DNA of 64,000 nucleotides from Acanthochromis polyacanthus (lineage: Eukaryota > Chordata > Actinopteri > Pomacentridae). The stretch is taken from NCBI RefSeq assembly GCF_021347895.1, contig NC_067132.1:4754268-4818267 (forward strand). Reading direction: 5' to 3'. Below are positions 46,234 through 59,640 of the stretch, in pieces. The translations under genes were made by a program, and so were the position numbers. Each line of letters starts with the position of its first letter. The first letter of the stretch is position 1. The notes under the pieces were generated by a model that saw only the letters and a program-made list of their open reading frames with translations, was not told the origin of the DNA and made no database searches.

Positions 46234-47841
46234 ATGAAAATGGAGTCAGAGCTGGAGAAAGTGCAGCTCGAAGTTACAGGAGCTTTATATGGACTGAATA
46301 TTGAACAACTGCTAAAGATTTGCAACGAATTAAACATATCTGGACTTGAAAATGAGAAGCTTGAAGAAAAAACTCGAGGCCAGCTAATCACTTTTATCGT
46401 GAGCTATGTGGGAAGAGATGAGTTAGCTGAGCTTGAAGACGAGGGGATTTCTGATTTGCTCAGTATCAAAGACTTGATTGAAAGTTTAAAGATGCCAGAG
46501 TTAGAGCTATCAGGTGAAGATAAAGAGAGAGAAGACCTACAGAAAGAGGTAAATGTCCTACGAAGTACACTACAAGCTAAAGAAGAAGCAATGAGTCAGC
46601 TAATGAGTAAGAAAGTGAGCCTTCAAAGCACACCAATAAAAAGAAGAGTGCCAATGCCCCAAGAAAATGCCATGTGGCGCAAAGACTTTAAGATATCAGG
46701 CCAAATAGGTGAGCCAGGACAAAAGGACAAGCTCACATTTTCAAGTTTGGCCAGGCAGATTGAAAGTGGGCACAGTAAGGGCTACCAAGAGGATGAAATA
46801 ATTGACGCAGTGATTCGTGCCATTACACCAGGTTTGCAGCTTAGAAGTTACCTGGAAGGCAAAAGTGATCTGACTCTTCCCGCCCTGCGGAGAATCCTAA
46901 GGTCTCACTATCGGGAGAGAGGGGCTACTGAACTGTATAAGCAGCTTTCATCTGAGGTACAGAGCAGTAAAGAAACGCCGCAAAACTTCCTTCTGAGAGC
47001 TATGGACCTTCGTCAAAAGATTCTCTTTGCATCTCAGGAGGCTGAGTCAGGTTTAAAATATGATCCCGCCCTGGTTCAAAGTTTATTCCTGCACACCATC
47101 TTAACAGGTTTGCAAAGTGACAATGTAAAGAATGACATGCAGCCCTACCTTCTTCAGCCCGCCACCTCTGATGAAGTTTTGCTTGAGAAAGTAAATGTAG
47201 CATGTGCAAATGAAAAAGAACGACAAGACAAGAAGAAACAGACTGTTCCCCAGCGAACCACCGCTGTGCATGCTGTCCAGCCCAGTGACACCCCGGCACC
47301 TGTTGAGAAAAAGACTGTCCAGAAACAAAACCCAGCTGTCTCAACATCTGATCTGCTGTCAGAGATTAAAGAGATGCGGTCGGGGATGGTGCTGTTAGAG
47401 GACCTGCGAGCGGAAGTGTCCCAAATCAGAGAGTCCATGCAAAAGTCTACAACCACGACACAACTCACCAGCGGAGGACCTGAGGACCACTACCCAGCGC
47501 AGATCTTCACATCATGTCCACCATACCAACTGGATCCAACTGCTCAGCACTACTACCCACAGCGGGCCCCTCCGGCCTTCCAGCAGCACTCCCGAGCAGC
47601 TCTTCAGCCATACCACCCAGAACCTAGCTTTGCATCGATGAGAGGCACTGCACAGTTCCAGCAGCGCTTCGCCCCTCAGCGTTTCTACACGCCCCGGCCA
47701 CAGCAAAGGTGTTTTATTTGTATTCAAACAGGTGAAGAGTTTTGTCAGCACTGTTTTAGGTGTGGGAGCAGTGAGCATTTTCGAGCTGGCTGTAAAGCAC
47801 CAAGGCCAGTTAAATCAGCAAAAGGTAACTCTTTAAACTAG
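46234..47841 (+). CDS. gag: gypsy Gag polyprotein
   Basis: Gag forms the virus-like particle in the cytoplasm and packages the element RNA. The frame is open from 46138, but the first ATG is at 46234, giving 535 residues; another ATG follows two codons later. The N-terminal part is acidic and helical, a Leu/Glu-rich region that could form a coiled coil. The middle (about 170-340) resembles a retrotransposon capsid domain, with [40 protein letters not shown] and [17 protein letters not shown] Pro/Gln/Tyr-rich linker follows. Near the C-terminus is a CCHC zinc knuckle ([14 protein letters not shown], about 507-520), preceded by further Cys pairs (CFIC, CQHC). It ends in TAG at 47839-47841, directly after a frameshift heptamer. 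No break is seen. Confidence 0.92.
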   Translation: MKMESELEKVQLEVTGALYGLNIEQLLKICNELNISGLENEKLEEKTRGQLITFIVSYVGRDELAELEDEGISDLLSIKDLIESLKMPELELSGEDKEREDLQKEVNVLRSTLQAKEEAMSQLMSKKVSLQSTPIKRRVPMPQENAMWRKDFKISGQIGEPGQKDKLTFSSLARQIESGHSKGYQEDEIIDAVIRAITPGLQLRSYLEGKSDLTLPALRRILRSHYRERGATELYKQLSSEVQSSKETPQNFLLRAMDLRQKILFASQEAESGLKYDPALVQSLFLHTILTGLQSDNVKNDMQPYLLQPATSDEVLLEKVNVACANEKERQDKKKQTVPQRTTAVHAVQPSDTPAPVEKKTVQKQNPAVSTSDLLSEIKEMRSGMVLLEDLRAEVSQIRESMQKSTTTTQLTSGGPEDHYPAQIFTSCPPYQLDPTAQHYYPQRAPPAFQQHSRAALQPYHPEPSFASMRGTAQFQQRFAPQRFYTPRPQQRCFICIQTGEEFCQHCFRCGSSEHFRAGCKAPRPVKSAKGNSLN

Positions 47842-47892
47842 GGGAGGTCACTCCAACGGGACATGGTGTGACCAGTGACATTAAAAGGTCCC
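47832..47892 (+). promoter_or_regulatory. -1 programmed ribosomal frameshift signal
   Basis: The heptamer T TTA AAC (47832-47838) is in register with gag (TCT TTA AAC TAG) and fits the X XXY YYZ rule. A -1 shift enters the pol frame, which is open from 47838. After a 7-nt spacer, GGTCAC (47846-47851) can pair with GTGACC (47868-47873), and loop bases GGGAC (47858-47862) can pair with GTCCC (47888-47892). This gives an H-type pseudoknot with stems of 6 and 5 bp. The heptamer and reading frames are certain; the structure is a prediction by eye. Confidence 0.85.
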
Positions 47893-50800
47893 TGTGTTGT
47901 TACAGTTGTGCTATACAAGGTGAAATTCAAAGTTTCAAATGTTGTTCTGTGTGTAAGAGCGCCCTCTACTGTTCCAAAAAGTGCCAAGGGGAACACTGGC
48001 CCATACACAAAACTAAATGTAAGCCCTACTCTTGTGGTAGTATTCAGAAGGGAAATAGGAGGTTTTCTGTGAAACAAGTCAAAAGTAAGATGTGTGAAAA
48101 AGACAAAATACCTTCAGTCAGGCAGTTAGTGGGAAGTAAATGTCTCATTAGATGCTTTTTGGGTAAAAACAAGGTTGAAGCACTTTGGGACTCTGGTTCA
48201 CAGGTTTGTGCTATTGATGAGTCATGGAAGAACATTAACTTACCTGAGGTACGACTGAGAAATGTGAGTGAGATTATTGACCCAAACGAACCCCTTCAAC
48301 TTGAAGCAGCTAATGGTACAGACATGCCATTTGTGGGATGGGTTGAGATACCATTTAAACTTACTGCTAGTGACTCTGAGTTACTCATACCGGTTCTTGT
48401 GCTTAAAGGTAACCAACAGCAGTGTCCAATTATTGGGTTCAATGTTATCGAGCACTTGGTATCAGAAAGTATGAGGGATGAAACTAACTCAGGTGAAAAA
48501 GAGAAACTTTTGAAAGCAGTAAAATTAGCTTTTCCACAACTAAAGAAGAACAAAGCTACAACTTTCATAAAAGCAGTTAGTGTGGGACAAGCACATGAGT
48601 ACAATGTGAAAACAAGAAACGAGAGAGTGACTGTACCTAGCCAGAGTTCAGTGTTTATTGAATGTAGGGTACAGGCTAAGCCATTTAAAGAGGACATTAC
48701 ACTGATTTTTGAACCTTTTGAAAACCCACAATGGTCAGATGGGTTAGAATTTTGTGACACGCTGGTTTCGGTGAAAGCAGGGTTCGCTCCAAAGATAACT
48801 GTAAGTGTGCAGAACCCTACCAACCATGACATTACATTATCAGGGAGAACCACTATTGGTACTGTGCAGTCAGTGGGGTCTGTCTATCCTGCTAACATCT
48901 TCAGTAAAGACCTTCTGTCTGCGGCCATCAACAAGATCAATGTCCAGGAGGCTTCGGGATGCACTCCCACAAGTGAGCAATGGGACCCTCCTGTGGACTT
49001 GTCTCATCTGGATGAAAATAAAAGAAAGACAATTCAGCAGATGTTAAGAGAGGAATCCGCATCCTTTTCAAAAACTGACAATGACATTGGGTGTGTGAAG
49101 AATCTGCAAATGGACATTTTGCTAAAGGACACTGAGCCAGTTTCGAAAACATATCTTTCTGTACCAAAGCCACTGTACAGGGAGATGAAGGACTACTTAC
49201 AGGACTTGATAGCACAGGGATGGGTGGAAAAGTCTACTTCCTCTTATTCATCTCCTGTTGTCTGTGTAAGAAAGAAGGACGGTTCGCTACGTTTATGTAT
49301 TGATTACAGGGAGCTGAATCGTAAGACACACCCAGATCGACACCCCATACCCCGGGTACAGGACGTGATGGACAGCCTGGGGGGGAACACAATTTTTTCA
49401 TTACTGGACCAGGGTAAGGCGTATCACCAGGGGTTCGTGTCCAAGGAGAGCAGACATCTAACCGCCTTTGTGACCCCCTGGGGCCTTTACGAATGGATAA
49501 GGATTCCTTTCGGCCTCATGAATGCGCCAGCTGCGTTCCAGCGGGGTATGGAGCAATGCCTAGAAGGACTGCGGGACGAGATATGCGTTCCTTATCTCGA
49601 TGACATTCTTGTGTTTAGCAGGACTTTTGAGGACCACGTTGAGGACGTCAGGAGAGTTTTAAAGCGTCTTAGAGGCAATGGAATAAAACTCAAACCCCGA
49701 AAATGTGACCTTTTCAAACCAGAAGTGAGGTATCTCGGCAGGATTGTTTCTGCTGAAGGAAGCAAAATGGACCCGGCAGATACAGCTGCAGTGAGAGCCC
49801 TGAAAGACAAGCAGCCAGGTACTGTTGGTGAGCTCAGAGCAATACTAGGACTTTTAAGCTACTACAGGCAGTACATCAAAGATTTCTCTCGTATTGCTAG
49901 TCCCTTGTATGACTTGCTTAAAGCTCCTTTGAAAACAGAGACTCAGTCGAGAATAAGGAAAAAGACAATGAAACAGAACAACAATGTGCCCTCAAGTACC
50001 CCTATTCAGTGGAGTGATGTACAACAGTCAGTCTTAGAGCAGTTGATAGACTGTTTAGTTCAGCCTCCTGTTCTAGGTTTTCCAGACTTTACACAACCCT
50101 TCGTTTTACATACAGATGCCTCGAACCAAGGTCTAGGAGCTGTATTGTATCAGAGACAGAATGGCAAACTCCGTGTTATAGCATATGGGTCTAGAACTCT
50201 AACCGCAGCTGAGAAAAACTACAACTTACACTCAGGCAAGTTAGAATTTCTAGCTCTTAAATGGGCTATTACGGATAAGTTTCGTGATTACTTGTACTAT
50301 GCACCATTTTTCACTGTGTTTAGTGACAACAATCCGCTTACTTATGTTTTGTCTACAGCTAAGTTAAATGCAACAGGATGTAGATGGGTTGCAGAACTTG
50401 CCGATTTCCATTTCACAGTGAAGTATCGTCCTGGTAGAGAGAATATAGATGCAGACAGTCTGTCTAGGATGCCTTTAGACATGGAAACTTATATGGAGAA
50501 GTGTTCAAAAGAAATGTCATATGATGCCATTAGTGCAACAACACAGGCAATTGGCCATCAAGATGAATCTAGCGCAGCTTGGTCTATGGGTATTTCAGCT
50601 AAGAGTGCCACAGTGTCAGTGAGCATGCCCATAGCTCCACTTACTGTAGGACAGATCAAACAAGACCAAGAAACTGATCCTATTATCGGACAGATTGTGA
50701 AATATAAATTGACAGAGACAAAACCATCAGGTTCAGAACTTAAACAGCTTAATCAACAAGTTGTGTGTCTTTTGAGAGAGTGGGACAAGTTACAGTTTAA

Positions 50801-52445
50801 TGACAAAGGTGTTTTCTACAGACAAACAAAAACCAGAAAACAGCTTGTTCTACCTGGGAAGCATAGGTCAACAGTGTTAAAAGAACTACATGATGAGATG
50901 GGTCACCATGGTGTAGATAGAACCACTTCTTTGATAAGGGATCGTTTTTACTGGCCCTTCATGCAAAAAGAAATCGAAGACTATGTACTGACAAAGTGTG
51001 TGTGTCTTAAGAACAAGAAACCAAGCCGCGAGACAAGAGCACCGCTCACAAACATTGTTACTACTCAGCCTTTTGAGCTTGTTTCTGTTGATTTTTTACA
51101 TTTAGACAAATGTAAGGGCGGCTACGAGTATGTACTTGTTTTTGTCGATCATTTTACACGTTTTGCCCAGGTTTATGCTACCACAAACAAGTCTGGTAAA
51201 ACAGCAGCAGACAAAATCTTTAATGACTACGCTTTAAAGTATGGATTCCCCCAGAGACTTCACCATGACCAGGGTGGGGAATTCCAGAACCAGCTTTTTG
51301 CCCAACTAAAAGAGTATTGTGGAGTAGCAGGCTCAAGGACAACACCATATCATCCAATGGGAAACGGACAATGTGAGCGGTTTAACCGGACTTTGATTCA
51401 GATGTTGAAAACACTCACTGAGAAACAGAAGAGTAACTGGAAAGACTCCTTAAACAAACTGGTTTATGCTTACAATGCAACGAAAAGTGAAGTGACAGGA
51501 TTTTCCCCTTTTTACTTACTTTATGGACGGTCACCACGGTTACCAGTGGACATGTTATTCAGTTTATCCTCAAATGATGATCAAGGTGATGGTAACCATC
51601 AGAGCTACATGCAAAAGTGGAAAGAGGGTATGAAAGATGCATATGAGACCACACGAGAGAATGTAAACAAAGCTGGTGTTAGAAGTAAGCGACTTTATGA
51701 CAGTAAGCTGAAGTATTCTACCCTGTTGCCCGGTGATCGTGTTTTAGTAAGGAACTTGACTCCACGCGGAGGTCCTGGCAAACTGAGAAGCCACTGGGAA
51801 GATGTTGTACATACAGTGGTTCGTCAAGTGAGCAAGGACATTCCTGTGTATGAACTGAAACCTGAGCGAGGCAAGGGCAGATCCAGAACTTTACATCGTA
51901 ACCTTCTTCTGCCATGTGACCATTTGCCCTTAGAGACTTCTTTGCAGCCTCGTCCAAAGAAAAGGACTTTTACTAGATCAGCTGAGGCGCCAGAGATCCA
52001 CTCAGATGAGAACGACGACGATGACGAGTGTTATCCAGTGCTACGCCGCCTAAACACTCGGCCCGATTCACCACAGCCTGAAAGGACCACAGAACCGACT
52101 CACCAGGAGGAAAACCAACCTGAAGAGGTGTTGCTGGAGTGCGGGCCTGAAGCTGCAGATGTTAACCAGCCAGAGGATGATGTTGATCAGGTAGAAGACC
52201 AGCCTGTGGAGGTGAGCCTTCCTTCTCCTCGCCCACCTGCTTCTCCTGCCTACTGTGACTCTAATGAAGAAGTGACTCTGAGACCAAGACGTGAATCCAG
52301 AAAGCCAAAAGTTTTCACTTATGATAAACTGGGTACACCTGCATGTTATAACATTCAGACTTTACCTTATTATCCAGATCAGAGAATGCCATGGGTCTAC
52401 TATGTTCATCCTTATTCTTTCCCAGAGTTCTATGCACAATATTGA
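47838..52445 (+). CDS. pol: gypsy Pol polyprotein (MYND-PR-RT-RH-IN)
   Basis: Pol is made as a Gag-Pol fusion by -1 frameshift; there is no in-frame ATG near its start (the first start-like codon is GTG at 47868, used here for numbering). Order: MYND-type zinc finger at 11-51 (Cys/His at 11, 14, 26, 29, 35, 39, 47, 51); aspartic protease with DSG at 108-110 and a later PIIGFNVI; reverse transcriptase with LCIDYRELN near 475 and the YLDD active site at 576-579; RNase H with FVLHTDAS (D750); integrase with an HHCC zinc module (about 1008-1047) and the triad D1075, D1134, E1170 (D,D-35-E). [11 protein letters not shown] stretch follows, resembling a GPY/F module. The last 150 or so residues are acidic and Pro-rich, end in a Tyr-rich tail, and show no chromodomain. 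About 1525 residues, without stop or frameshift. Confidence 0.95.
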   Translation, partial: LGEVTPTGHGVTSDIKRSLCCYSCAIQGEIQSFKCCSVCKSALYCSKKCQGEHWPIHKTKCKPYSCGSIQKGNRRFSVKQVKSKMCEKDKIPSVRQLVGSKCLIRCFLGKNKVEALWDSGSQVCAIDESWKNINLPEVRLRNVSEIIDPNEPLQLEAANGTDMPFVGWVEIPFKLTASDSELLIPVLVLKGNQQQCPIIGFNVIEHLVSESMRDETNSGEKEKLLKAVKLAFPQLKKNKATTFIKAVSVGQAHEYNVKTRNERVTVPSQSSVFIECRVQAKPFKEDITLIFEPFENPQWSDGLEFCDTLVSVKAGFAPKITVSVQNPTNHDITLSGRTTIGTVQSVGSVYPANIFSKDLLSAAINKINVQEASGCTPTSEQWDPPVDLSHLDENKRKTIQQMLREESASFSKTDNDIGCVKNLQMDILLKDTEPVSKTYLSVPKPLYREMKDYLQDLIAQGWVEKSTSSYSSPVVCVRKKDGSLRLCIDYRELNRKTHPDRHPIPRVQDVMDSLGGNTIFSLLDQGKAYHQGFVSKESRHLTAFVTPWGLYEWIRIPFGLMNAPAAFQRGMEQCLEGLRDEICVPYLDDILVFSRTFEDHVEDVRRVLKRLRGNGIKLKPRKCDLFKPEVRYLGRIVSAEGSKMDPADTAAVRALKDKQPGTVGELRAILGLLSYYRQYIKDFSRIASPLYDLLKAPLKTETQSRIRKKTMKQNNNVPSSTPIQWSDVQQSVLEQLIDCLVQPPVLGFPDFTQPFVLHTDASNQGLGAVLYQRQNGKLRVIAYGSRTLTAAEKNYNLHSGKLEFLALKWAITDKFRDYLYYAPFFTVFSDNNPLTYVLSTAKLNATGCRWVAELADFHFTVKYRPGRENIDADSLSRMPLDMETYMEKCSKEMSYDAISATTQAIGHQDESSAAWSMGISAKSATVSVSMPIAPLTVGQIKQDQETDPIIGQIVKYKLTETKPSGSELKQLNQQVVCLLREWDKLQFNDKGVFYRQTKTRKQLVLPGKHRSTVLKELHDEMGHHGVDRTTSLIRDRFYWPFMQKEIEDYVLTKCVCLKNKKPSRETRAPLTNIVTTQPFELVSVDFLHLDKCKGGYEYVLVFVDHFTRFAQVYATTNKSGKTAADKIFNDYALKYGFPQRLHHDQGGEFQNQLFAQLKEYCGVAGSRTTPYHPMGNGQCERFNRTLIQMLKTLTEKQKSNWKDSLNKLVYAYNATKSEVTGFSPFYLLYGRSPRLPVDMLFSLSSNDDQGDGNHQSYMQKWKEGMKDAYETTRENVNKAGVRSKRLYDSKLKYSTLLPGDRVLVRNLTPRGGPGKLRSHWEDVVHTVVRQVSKDIPVYELKPERGKGRSRTLHRNLLLPCDHLPLETSLQPRPKKRTFTRSAEAPEIHSDENDDDDECYPVLRRLNTRPDSPQPERTTEPTHQEENQPEEVLLECGPEAADVNQPEDDVDQVEDQPVEVSLPSPRPPASPAYCDSNEEVTLRPRRESRKPKVFTYDKLGTPACYNIQTLPYYPDQRMPWVYYVHPYSFPEFYAQY
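47898..48020 (+). other. MYND-type zinc finger coding segment in pol
   Basis: The spacing C-x2-C-x11-C-x2-C-x5-C-x3-C-x7-H-x3-C is that of MYND domains, as is the text [22 protein letters not shown] fingers normally bind proline-rich peptides and occur in cellular regulators such as SMYD and ZMYND proteins. Here the finger lies between the Gag zinc knuckle and the protease and would be present only in the frameshift product. All eight metal ligands are in place. Confidence 0.85.
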
Positions 52446-52830
52446 TATGGGTAATCACATATCTAGCTGAATTTGAGTAAATGTGGTTTCATTAGACTCG
52501 CGCTGAAAGATTTAATTAGAAGTCATAACGTCATTCAAACTGTGTTTACGGTGAGACAATGGTGACTTGAAGGAAAAGGAAAAAAATTTGGTTCATACCA
52601 GTATACGAAATATGCATTTACTTTTGAAATGGACACTTTACACTTGAGACTGTGCATGAGCTTTTACTCAAAGAAACAGGATGTATGAAAAGAGTTCCAG
52701 TCTGTAAACATTTGCAAATGAGTGAGTTTGAATATGCACTTAACTAGTATTTTGCACTTTGATAGTGGTATTATACCCAGGAATTCATGTGTCCTGATGT
52801 TGGGGACAACATCTATTTTGAGGGGGAGTA
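52446..52830 (+). other. gypsy 3' untranslated region with polypurine tract
   Basis: No open frame. It ends with the purine tract GAGGGGGAG (52820-52828), two bases before the 3' LTR, which primes plus-strand DNA synthesis. Confidence 0.85.
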
Positions 52831-54620
<1,790 letters not shown>

Positions 54621-54796
54621 TATGTTGAAACTGTAATTCTGAGGAATAGTCAGAGATTAAAAATGTTGAAATTCCTCTCCATTTGATGATTGAACTCCTA
54701 AAAATCTCTGGTGAACAAATTTATACGTGTAAAAAACGTTTTTCAATGAGAATAATCTCTTCCTGCTGAAATGTCATTACACCTCTACTTTAGAAC

Positions 54797-55432
54797 AGGG
54801 GTGTCAAATATGTGGTTTTGTGTTTCCTTATTGTCTCGTTTGTGGGTTGTTGTTTTTTTTGTTGTTGTTGTCTTTGGTCATTTCGTGTTTTGCTTTATTT
54901 GTTGTTTTGTGTGTCGTTTTTGTCGTTTGGTGTTTTTATTGTCTCGCTTTTGTAGTTTGACCATTTTTTGTCATTTTGTTTCTTTTTTTTGTCATTTTTG
55001 TCTCATTTGTCTCATTTTTGTAATTTTTTGTCCTGTTTTTGTTTACTTTTTTGTCACTTTGTAAGTTTTTAATGAAATTTTTTGTCTCTTTTTTGTTTTG
55101 TGTCATTTGTCTCATTTTTTGTCATTTGTTTTCTCGATTTTGTTGTTTCATCCATTATTTGGTAATATTTTGTCTTTTATTGTTGTTTTTTTGTCTTTTT
55201 TAGTTGTTTGACTCATGTGTTTGTCGTTTTGTTTCTTTGTTGCCATTTTGTTTTGTGTGATTTGTGTGATTTTTTTGTCCTTTTATTGTCCACTTTTTTT
55301 TTGCTTTTTTGTTTCATTTCGTGTCATTTGTCTCATTTTTTGTCATTTTGTTTCTGTATTATGCTGTGATTTTACTGGTCCAACCCACTTCAGACCAAAT
55401 GGGGTTGAATGTGGCCCAGTGGCGGCTGGCCA
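54797..55432 (-). mobile_element. hAT-like element with satellite, inverted copy
   Basis: One end reads CAGGGGTGTCAAATATGTGG (54797). The interior is a TTTGTCATTTTG-type array (about 54840-55350), the reverse complement of the array at 4050-4515. Then comes GCTGTGATTTTACTGGTCCA, the inverse of the block near 3266, and TTGAATGTGGCCC. The far end is missing where the THAP element begins. Confidence 0.7.
54840..55350 (-). repeat. cryptic satellite, reverse of the one at 4 kb
   Basis: Irregular repetition of TTTTGTCATTTTGTTTC-like words. The Cys/Phe/Val-rich open frames over it are artefacts. Confidence 0.85.
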
Positions 55433-55557
55433 ATAGACCCTTTAATGACCCACGTCGCCAATGACGTCACAGCTTTAGCTGGAGGCAAAAGAGGAAGCCC
55501 GCAGCCGTGACCGAAAGGCGAAAGACTGAGGGACTAGGCTCTATCAACTTTTCTAAA

Positions 55558-55760
55558 ATGTCGTCCTGCTGTGTTTTTGGATGCCAGAATAGGAGGAATG
55601 ACAACGCAAATTAAAGTTTTATAGGATTCCACCGAACACTCGTGCGCAGAGGGAACGAAGACAGTTGTGGTTAAATGCACTGAGGCGAAAAGACTGGACA
55701 GAGACGATAAGCTGCAGTCAATTCCAGCCGTTTTCAGTACAAAAAAATCGCTAATATTCT
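55558..55760 (+). pseudogene. THAP zinc-finger domain pseudogene
   Basis: From the ATG at 55558 the frame reads MSSCCVFGCQNRRNDNAN and stops. In the -1 frame from 55611 the domain continues with LKFYRIPPNTRAQRERRQ and LWLNALRRKDWTETISC. This is the C2CH THAP pattern: the Cys pair CCVFGC, then FYRIP, then a Trp-rich helix and a third Cys. The expected C-x2-H reads CSQF, as if the His codon were deleted. The frame ends soon after. A one-base shift and the lost metal ligand make it non-functional. Confidence 0.75.
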
Positions 55761-56065
55761 ATTTGTAAATAAAAAATATGACGAGAAATACAGGGAATAT
55801 TGGACGCGCATCGCGAGGTGCATTTCCTTGAAAATGACCGATTCGTGGATTATATACAGACTTCAAGACATGTTTTGGACAAAATAGTTTACTGGCTTGT
55901 GTCGTCTGGATGTCCAAGGTTGGATTATGGCCGTTTTTTGTGGAATATTTTCATCTGTGTGTAATAATGAACCCGTAAATGTGAGTCGCGCTGTGTACGT
56001 TAAAGCCGTGTACAGAGAAAGGATGGATGGATATTCGTTGTTTGTCGGTGAAATGTGTTTATATT

Positions 56066-56220
56066 ACCCGCTGTGGTAATCACATCTGAAAGTGGTTTAT
56101 ACCGGCGGATTCATGAGAATCTAAGCTTTCCATCGGCGTATAGTGTTTGTATAATTGCGTTTGCAGCCTTCGGACATTCTTTAAATTCCTATGCAAATTA
56201 GTAAGTGTACCGCCGGCGGT
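56066..56220 (+). repeat. segment shared with the MITE at 2867-3032
   Basis: It reads ACCCGCTGTGGTAATCACAT through GGACATTCTTTAAATTCC to AAGTGTACCGCC and aligns with the inverse of 2867-3032 at about 90 percent by eye. It overlaps the palindrome at 56206-56225. Confidence 0.75.
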
Positions 56221-56225
56221 ACACT
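56206..56225. repeat. perfect 20-bp palindrome
   Basis: GTGTACCGCC is followed directly by its reverse complement. At the related site near 2865 the palindrome is broken (GGTGGTACAC). Confidence 0.9.
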
Positions 56226-56579
56226 GAAGTTTAACGGGTTAAAAATGCTCGAGTTTGCAGCGCAAACTCCCAGCGCAAGCTATATACTCCCAGTCCCGCT
56301 TGACTTCTCGCTCTGCTTTTGCCTCCAGCATAAGCCCCGCCCACAAAAAAAGTCACAATATTTGTAAACAAATAAACCCGACTGGACTAAGACAGATGCT
56401 AAAAAGGGACTCAGGAGTGATTAGACAATACAAACCAGCTATATGATAAAAAAAGAATGTCAGTGTTTCTGTCTACTCTGATATTCCACCAACCATGAAA
56501 TCTTTATTTTTTACACAAGGAGGTTGAATGTTTTTTTTGTTTGTTTGTTTTTTCCTGTGGTAGGCACCAGTAGGATCTT

Positions 56580-57480
56580 TTAAGATGCATGATGCCAGTT
56601 AGACACCTACTTTATGAGGGAAAAAAATCATTACAACTATGTATTTGCTTGGGGTCATTGTCTTGTATGAATCCATGACCACAAGGTTCAATCCAGAAGG
56701 GATTCCATGATGCACCAAGATGGTCTGATAGACCTTCTTGTTCATAATACCATCCATTTTAATTAATTTCCCCATGTTTTTTTCTACAAATGGTTTCTTC
56801 TTCCAGTCATCTACAGTCCAGTGTCTGTGCTCTCTGGCAAATTTGAGGTGTTTTTGGATGTTTGCAGACTTCAATAATGTCTTCTTAGCAGCTCTTCTTC
56901 ACTTTAAGCCTTGTTCCTTCTGTGATGGTCATTCTGGGGACTTTCTCAGATTCTGATCTATAAGCATTAATCTCTGCATGAAGATCAGCAGTGGTCTTCC
57001 TTCTGTCTCTAGTACCAGTTAGCTTTTGTTTTTGACCTCTTCCTTTGTGCATTTTGTAAGTACTACTCTCTTCAATTGAGTCCAAGGCATGCTTGACCAC
57101 ACCATGAGAACACTTTGTCTTTCCCTATTTGTCCCAAAGACTAGCCAGCACCATGAAGTGCTTTAATTCGGACTCTGTCTTCCTCTGTCTTTTCTCCTAA
57201 GCTTCAGAATTATGGACAGGAATGAGGAATTTCAAACTTTCAAACATTTTTATACCCAGATTTGAGCCAGCACACTGGAATTCCCTGAGAAATCAGAAAT
57301 TCATCAAGAATAACATACATCCAGTAAAACAAATTATTTAATTCCACTAAAAACAAATAGCTGTAATTTAATTGATTTACACAACCCTTGGATTGATTTA
57401 GTCATTGCCAGTGTCCTCTGTAGAATCCTATAATCCCAGATCACCTATTGCAGGACTCTTTCTTATGGCCAAATATTTTT
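56580..57480 (-). mobile_element. decayed Tc1-like element
   Basis: The minus strand codes for transposase pieces. 57100-56885 has the helix-turn-helix part with GRGQKQKLTGTRDRRKTTAD (the GRPR-like linker). 56874-56599 has HRHWTVDDWKKKPFVEKN and YQTILVHHGIPSGLNLV. The WSDE region is altered and the second Asp motif is reduced (MDSYKTMTPSK). TIRs were not identified. Confidence 0.7.
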
Positions 57481-59339
57481 TTTACCTTTTCTATTGTAGA
57501 GGTCCATACTTACTGAATCACTGTGCTCTAGTAACTGTTTTCTTCATGAAAGTCCAATGAACAAAAGTTTTCCAAGCTTTTAGTCTTTTTCCAGTCAAAA
57601 TAGGGGTTAAAACAGCTTCAGCTCACCCTTTTCCCTGTTGGTGTTCTGGCATGTTTCCTGAAGGACAAGATAATTCATCCAGTCAACTCTGCTCTCACAC
57701 TCCTCTTATTGCAACATGTGTACACCCACTACTCCCTTTTAATTATAGTGTGTACTTAAGCCTTCACCTGAAGGCTATGTTGTCATTTGCTGCTACTTCT
57801 GCTGTTCACATAGCATTTAAAAACTGTACCTCCACTGCAGCATACACACCTCTTGAAGGAGAATTCATTTTGTCACTGCCCAATCCCTGCTGTGCTGACT
57901 TTGGTGCTTTGTTTTAGAGAGTGATGAGGTCAAGTGATACCAATCGAGTTTCAAGACTACAAGTTTAAAATGGTAAAGGTCTGGGCGTGTGGAGTTAGAA
58001 GTGAGCTTACTAGATCTCCGTATCCCACTCCTCATCTCTTCTTGAGGCTGGTGGCATGAGGCTGCAACAAGCATAATACCTGAACCTGTACAGTCGAGTG
58101 AGAGGGAGCACTGTGGTCCCTTTGACTGCACTTCTTGTAGTTCACCTTTGATTTATGAAAACAAAGGTTTTACCTCCAAACCTACTATGCAACTGATTAT
58201 CGATGTGCTGCAGGTAACTAGTGTGGGAATGAGTTACTGTTATTTCATTTGAATGTGGCTCTTATATTTGAGGATAATGCTGCGATGCTGTACCTTTTTC
58301 CTTTCTTTTTTTGTCTGTGTAGACCTCTTTCAATAGCTCTAGTTGTGAGATGATGTTACCAGTTCACTATCTGATTCAGTAAGACTTTCTGTGTTATTGT
58401 TGTCTCTGTTTTGTTTGTGCTTGGGGCACAGGCCCAAATGGGTTTTCTAGCTATTGATCGCTACAATGATTTATGGTTAGGTGGACAGCTAGACTCTTCT
58501 TCTGATGATTCTTTTTTTAAACACTGGGTTTTACTGCATATTTTCTCATGTTTCTTAAGGTTTCATACGTTTGCTGTCCCCGCTGTTGGGGACTGCAAGG
58601 AAGAAAGAGCATTTTAGTCTAAAAGGTCTGAAAGCATTGAATAAAAATACGCCTAGTTGATAAAAATGGTCATTGTTGGCCTATTTCAGTTAGCCCCCAG
58701 TCCCTGAGGGGTAAAACAGCATTACAGTGTTACATATGCCTATGACTCAGACTTCCAGTTCTGGTGAAGAAGGATTTTGTTTTATTGCTTTATTTCTTTT
58801 CTTTAAAGATTGCTGCATTTATTTTTTCTCTTACAGACCAGGTAGATGTGCACATACTGCCTATTAAATGCTCTAGAAAGTGACATTGGAGTACTTGGTG
58901 AAGTCGAGTATTGCAAGTAAAATTCACCAATCTAGACTGAAATATCGGAATTTATTTTAAGTACTGGAAATTGCTAGAAAATAAAAACAAGAGCAAGTAA
59001 TGGGAATTATGGTTCACTTGCATTGAGACGTAGATTTAAATGTTTCCATTCGGGATGCATTTATTCAGCATGACATCCTTTCAATAAAAGTGTCTCAAAG
59101 AAATCATCAGACCTCTTCCAAGATATCAAAATACAGACCGATGATAAAGGAAAAACCCCATAACCCTGCAGTGAGGACATCCAGTGCTTTGCTACTATGG
59201 TTTGGGTCCAATCATTGACTTGAGGCTCATTGTAAATTGGTACAACATTGTTCTGTGTGATCACCTCCATCCCATAAATGAAACATTTCCATTCTGATGG
59301 ATGTAGTTTCTTCCACGGTGACAGAGAGCGTGATTGTAG
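57481..59339. other. unassigned sequence
   Basis: No gene, RNA or recognised repeat was seen. Open frames are below 90 codons and lack domains. Confidence 0.4.
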
Positions 59340-59640
59340 GACATGAGTGTCACTGAGTGGTTGAAAGAGTATGAAAAGGATCAGATTCCATGACTTTCTC
59401 AGTCATCGGATTACAATCCAATAGAACAACTATGAGAGATTTTACACCAACATATTAGAAAGCGTTCTCCATCACCACCATCAAAGCATCAAAAATTGTG
59501 AATCAATGTTTCTGTCCTCCAGTAGAGGTCCTGAGACGTAGAGAATCAATGCTAAGCTGCCCTGGAGACACATAGTGGTACAACACTTTATTAAAATACT
59601 TTATGCTGCTTTTTTATTTGACTTTGTCATTAGTTTTTCA
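59340..59640 (+). mobile_element. Tc1/mariner transposase-end fragment
   Basis: With frameshifts, the plus strand reads like SSDYNPIEQL (the Glu motif of the catalytic triad, near 59400-59430), followed by CCAGTAGAGGTCCTGAGACG and CTGCCCTGGAGACACATAG, as in the fragment at 42285-42420. Only the last third of the gene is present. Confidence 0.6.

Larger units (their letters stand above)
55433..56420 (+). mobile_element. remnant of a THAP-domain element
   Basis: A 14-bp inverted pair GCTGGAGGCAAAAG (55478-55491) and its inverse (56316-56329) brackets a THAP-coding remnant and the segment shared with the MITE at 2.9 kb. THAP domains occur in P-element-type transposases and in cellular THAP proteins. 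A perfect CRE-type TGACGTCA at 55462-55469 lies about 90 bases before the start codon. Limits are approximate and no target duplication was found. Confidence 0.5.

Noticed and set aside
47868..47870. GTG at 47868 as an independent pol start codon
   Set aside because: Pol is open upstream to the slippery heptamer, and a frameshift is the expected mechanism. GTG initiation is unlikely in a vertebrate.
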